A stretch of 64,000 bases of DNA, taken from positions 31,064,001 to 31,128,000 of the forward strand of contig NC_084921.1 of NCBI RefSeq assembly GCF_958298935.1. Reading direction: 5' to 3'. Below the pieces are notes generated by a model that saw only the letters and a list, made by a program, of their open reading frames with translations, made no database searches and was not told where the DNA came from. The DNA comes from Phragmites australis. Lineage: Eukaryota; Streptophyta; Magnoliopsida; Poales; Poaceae. Positions 60,440-64,000 of the stretch are shown here, piece after piece (within the stretch, counting starts at the first letter, position 1; every line of letters starts with the position of its first letter). The position numbers and the translations under genes were made by a program.

Positions 60440-61358
60440 TGATGGGAACAGGGGGCCCCGATCTTCCGTCAGGTGGGGATAACTATCGATTTGGTGGAGA
60501 TTTGACACAAACGATCCGGCTTCCAATCAATAAGATTCGAACCCCGCAATCGCAGCACCACTTCTCCTTGGGTTATCAACCGTGCGCTGCGCGATTGACC
60601 TCGCCACGAAGGCTAATCCTTGCCTGCGAATCGAAGACACAAGCAAGAACCAAGAAGAACACAATCTGGAAAATTGCAGATGAATTGATTAAGCTCACAA
60701 GTTGGGGTCTCACAAACCGATCTAGCGGCGAACTGTTCTTGACAGATTAACTTAAGCAAAACCCAGCCCTAAACGACGGCACGACGGCTGTTTATGGAGA
60801 CTCTAGGGTCGCGCAAGACCCTCTGGACGCGCCCCTATTGGGCTCCAACACGATACAAGGCCCAAAGACCAAAATACGACATCGCATCGCCGAGACAGAT
60901 TCTGGACGTCAACTTGTTCGGACGATTCCCGTTAACTCCAGATGAATTTGAGCCTGATACTGGTGCCATTGGAAGCGTCTTGAAATTATCTTTCCATCCA
61001 TATATAGTACGCCCAAATCCGACTCCGTATGCAACCTGGGCGTCCGTTTTAGTGCGGGCTGTTTCTGGAGTCCGAAACAGAAACGAAATCGAATCGGTTT
61101 GGGCCTCCATCTTGAACCGGACATCCGCGCTGGCCCTCCACGCCTCGAAGGCCTTCTCCACGCCCTTGCTGGTCCTCTCTTGTGTTCCTAAGTACAATTA
61201 AATCATTAGGTAGCAATTTATTCTCAAACTCACAAAAAGAATTGCTTAGGAACGAGTTCACCTGTAAATTTAAGAGTCGAGCGCGAGCGCGAGTAATTGG
61301 ACCTTGCACAGCAACTTGAGGAGTTTCGTTTGCATCCGTAGGAGGGATGTCCTCATCA
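60440..61358. mobile_element. Solo LTR 4 (919 bp)
   Basis: The ends TGATGGGAAC and TGTCCTCATCA are flanked by perfect GATCA duplications (60435-60439, 61359-61363). The interior is GC-richer than the host LTR and has open frames on both strands without known domains. Confidence 0.85.
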
Positions 61359-62647
61359 GATCACATGGTTAATGTCTAACTTACAAATTATTTAAAATGC
61401 TTAGCAATGTATAAGTCATCGGTAGAAGACGAGCAATGGTTCAACCATTGTTCACGAGCTTAGGATTACTTAGTTCTCACAATTACAATGGTAATGATGT
61501 GGGATCTATGAGATAAGAGATGAGGTGAGATGTGAGCGGTGCTAGGGGTAGGTTGGGAGTGGAACCCAGATGCCGTAGATGGCTTACATCATTTAAGCAC
61601 CATCCATCAGTGTCGTTGGCTTTAGCACTTTCCGTACAATCACATATTCGGATAATTGATGAATGAGCCGAGTATCATACATTGTGCTGACGCTTGTCGT
61701 GCATCCCTATGTCATGTAATAAAAATAAAGGAGAAGTAAAATGGCGCTCGCAGTAACCCCGGTGCCATAGGGGCATGTGCAAGTGAGTAGTTCTGGGTAT
61801 GAGAAATGTTATCTCGGGTGCCAAGATGATGGACTTGGGATATGTGGGTAAAGTTGTACCCCCTACAGGGTGTAAAAATAATTTGAATTGCCGCACTCTC
61901 GGTCATGAGCATACATCCGATCGGTCTTAAAGTTTCCGAATATGGGGATATGACATAGTATGTTGGGTTTGGTTGTTGAGGATTATTGATTATATGAGGT
62001 GGTTTCTTTTACATTTATGTGCATGTTAATGTTGCAAGGTAGATGTGTTTTGAGTTAAGTATATATACTCACACATAGATGTTAGGTTGCTTACGCTTAT
62101 AGATTTACTTAACCTTGTAGCCTACTTCTTGCTAATAACTCATTGCATAATCTTTGGAGTCGGGCTATCTATATGTTCCTATTATGTATTAAGTGTTGCG
62201 AGTACCTTCGTATCATGCTACTCTTTCAAGTTCTGCTGGTGAGGAGGAGCTCGTATTTGGTTACTTCACGTCTGCCAATGTAGGTGTCGGGAATGAGTAG
62301 TGCAAACTACTCGTGTGGTGAGCTTTTGGGTGGAGCGTAAGGGTATATGGCTTCACCTAGCTTTTGGTGTTAATAGATGTTATCATCCGCTGCGTAGTTT
62401 CTCTAATCCTTTGTTGTAAATTGTGTAAATATTTAAATGCTTAAGAACTTGTAATATAATTCAATTACTCGCTTTTTCTTAAGCTTTGTTATGATGTTAT
62501 ATATTGAAAAGACACGTGTTTCGATCTTTAACACAAAACACGTGTTGGGACTACCAGAATTGGATTCTGGTTAATCGTTATAGATGTGACTATGTTATAA
62601 ATCATTCCTGATGATTAATTAGAATACAATTTGGACAGTTCCTCACA

Positions 62648-64000
62648 TACACATATCCTCAAAATCCATTCACCAATAGATTATGACTACACAAAGTTAT
62701 TTGAAAGCCATACAACATCTGTCCTCATATCTCTACTTCCAATGCACATTTTATGATCTTAATCAAGTTAAGACTAGAATAACATTGATTCCATTCAAAT
62801 TTTGAGGATAAAATGAAGCAAAAGTGATAGTCAGCCAACTCAACAACTATTTGTTATATTGCCGATGCACATATACTCTTCACATCTTACCAAAAACTCT
62901 AGTTTGATTTTGGTATCAACTACCCAAGAGTTACATGAGAAAATGACAAGATTTAAGTCAATATCATTTGTATCTAGGGTTAGAAGTCATACTTCGTTTC
63001 CTTTTCTTGAGATCTTTCAAGTATTCCTGGTTTCCCTTTGAACTATCATCACATGATCATGACTCTTTCAATGCTATACTTGGCATCCAATGCCGCACTT
63101 TCTGAACATGTAAACCAGTGAGGCTTTCAAGATCAAGTATCTTTCAGCTAAGCTCGGTTGTCCACAATGCAATATGCCCTTCAATCATATTGAAGTCATA
63201 TTAAATGCAAGACAGTGGTCATAAAGTGAGCAATCACAGTGTTTCTCACAAGACTCTGTGAGTTACAAGATAGCACCTTTGGGCTAGTTCATTAGGACAA
63301 GAACCTCGTACCCTTTGCATCATTGATTGCGAACAATCCCAAATTCAGTTTCATATCATCCATCACAATTTAATCTGGAATTATTAAGGGAACTAGTTTC
63401 CAAGATCTACAACAAAAATATATGCAACGCTTTAATACTACATTTTTTTTATATCCTCCAATAAACAATTTATCAGAAGATACTCACATTATATGTTTCG
63501 AAATCATTTCCCTCTAACGACATAGTGGGTCAAGATCTATATTCAACTAAATTCTAGTAAGCTTTGGCATCACTGCTAGAAACCTAGTGACATAGGTAAG
63601 CAACACTTTGCTAATCATATCATATATGACTCTTGTTTGTTGGGTGGCATCCAATGCCTCGGTTCCCAACTCCATGCCCCAAAGTCCAAAATCGTTTTAA
63701 TAGATTTATTAAGTAAATCAACACTATGCGTGTGGATATCCGACATCCACCCTATTTGGCTAAGATAAATAATAGAACCCGGCTTTGGCAGACCTATCAA
63801 AAAATGATCAAAACCTATGTAGATGCAGCTATTGGAAGGGCATCAATTACTCTCAATTTTTTTGAGGGAAGCTATTCTATAATATAAATATATCTATCTC
63901 ATAGAAAACTTGAATAAAATAGTGTGACAAGAACATAGATAAACATCACAGACAATCATATTAACTGTGACATAGTATGGCCCCTTTCACATGGTGATCT
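62648..64000 (-). mobile_element. Copia C, right part
   Basis: Read on minus, the sequence just before D (GATTTTGAGGATATGTGTA) continues into the GAG-pre-integrase frame at 49678. The stretch should therefore be the protease/gag side of C. Only faint coding blocks remain (for example LNLIKIIKCALEVE near 62760). I cannot mark gag or a 5' LTR before the window ends. Confidence 0.5.

Larger units (their letters stand above)
49679..62647 (+). mobile_element. Ty3/gypsy chromovirus-like element D, inserted in copia C and carrying four solo LTRs
   Basis: A plus-strand element has a truncated 5' LTR (49679 to about 50600), decayed gag-pol (50631-57252), a polypurine tract (57667-57677) and a long 3' LTR (57680-62647, about 2.8 kb once insertions are removed). 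Flanks TACAT (49674-49678) and TACAC (62648-62652) fit a target duplication with one change. On each side the copia C coding sequence resumes. The integrase tail QWRNHTEDEATW...YPELF (57150-57245) is of chromovirus type. Confidence 0.8.
57680..62647 (+). repeat. 3' LTR of D, with two solo LTRs inside
   Basis: It starts TGTCACATCTC and ends GTTCCTCACA. It has GC/AT-mixed text with many GGTCTGACCG-like units (57900-58010, 59800-59960). A block typical of grass gypsy LTRs lies at 61850-61920 (GTTGTACCCCCTACAGGG, CCGCACTCTCGGTCATGAGC). The right end is set by the TACAC flank. Confidence 0.65.

Noticed and set aside
60794..61201. 135-residue open frame with an opposite-strand partner of 120 residues
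   Set aside because: It lies wholly inside a solo LTR with perfect GATCA flanks and has no recognisable domain.

Overview
This window is nuclear DNA from a flowering plant, most likely a grass (Poaceae). The evidence is GC-rich 5' exons, canonical GT-AG introns, and dense nested LTR retrotransposons and MITEs of grass type. I cannot name the species. Three host genes look intact: a small arabinogalactan peptide (9016-9334), a LAMMER/CLK protein kinase of the AFC family with 12 exons (10817-15329), and a cytosolic aldehyde dehydrogenase of family 2C type with 7 exons and a 5.4 kb first intron (23176-30633). Everything else recognisable is mobile DNA or its remains.

Region by region: 1-7621 is a minus-strand Ty3/gypsy chromovirus whose 3' LTR runs off the left edge. 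7622-15330 holds the arabinogalactan peptide and kinase genes. 15918-17306 is a nested pair of Harbinger-like elements with TTA duplications. 17422-22270 is a Mutator-like element (MULE) with long terminal inverted repeats. It carries two convergent genes: a decayed mudrA-type transposase, and a small GRF-type zinc-finger protein with a coiled coil and a C-terminal membrane segment. 23176-30633 is the aldehyde dehydrogenase, with several MITEs in its first intron. 32531-37632 is an internally deleted SIRE/Maximus-like copia element. 37703-43160 is a short-LTR copia element broken by a solo LTR and by a second MULE.

From 44913 to the right edge the sequence is a Russian doll. Copia B is interrupted by copia C. 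C is interrupted by a 13 kb gypsy element D. D itself carries four solo LTRs, three or more with matching 5 bp target duplications. The insertion order can be read directly from the junctions: B, then C, then D, then the solo LTRs.

All retroelement and transposase reading frames seen here contain stops, frameshifts or lost catalytic residues, so none is likely to be autonomous. The most interesting candidate is the two-gene convergent MULE at 17422-22270. Its layout is that of maize MuDR, but its second gene encodes a GRF zinc-finger membrane protein.
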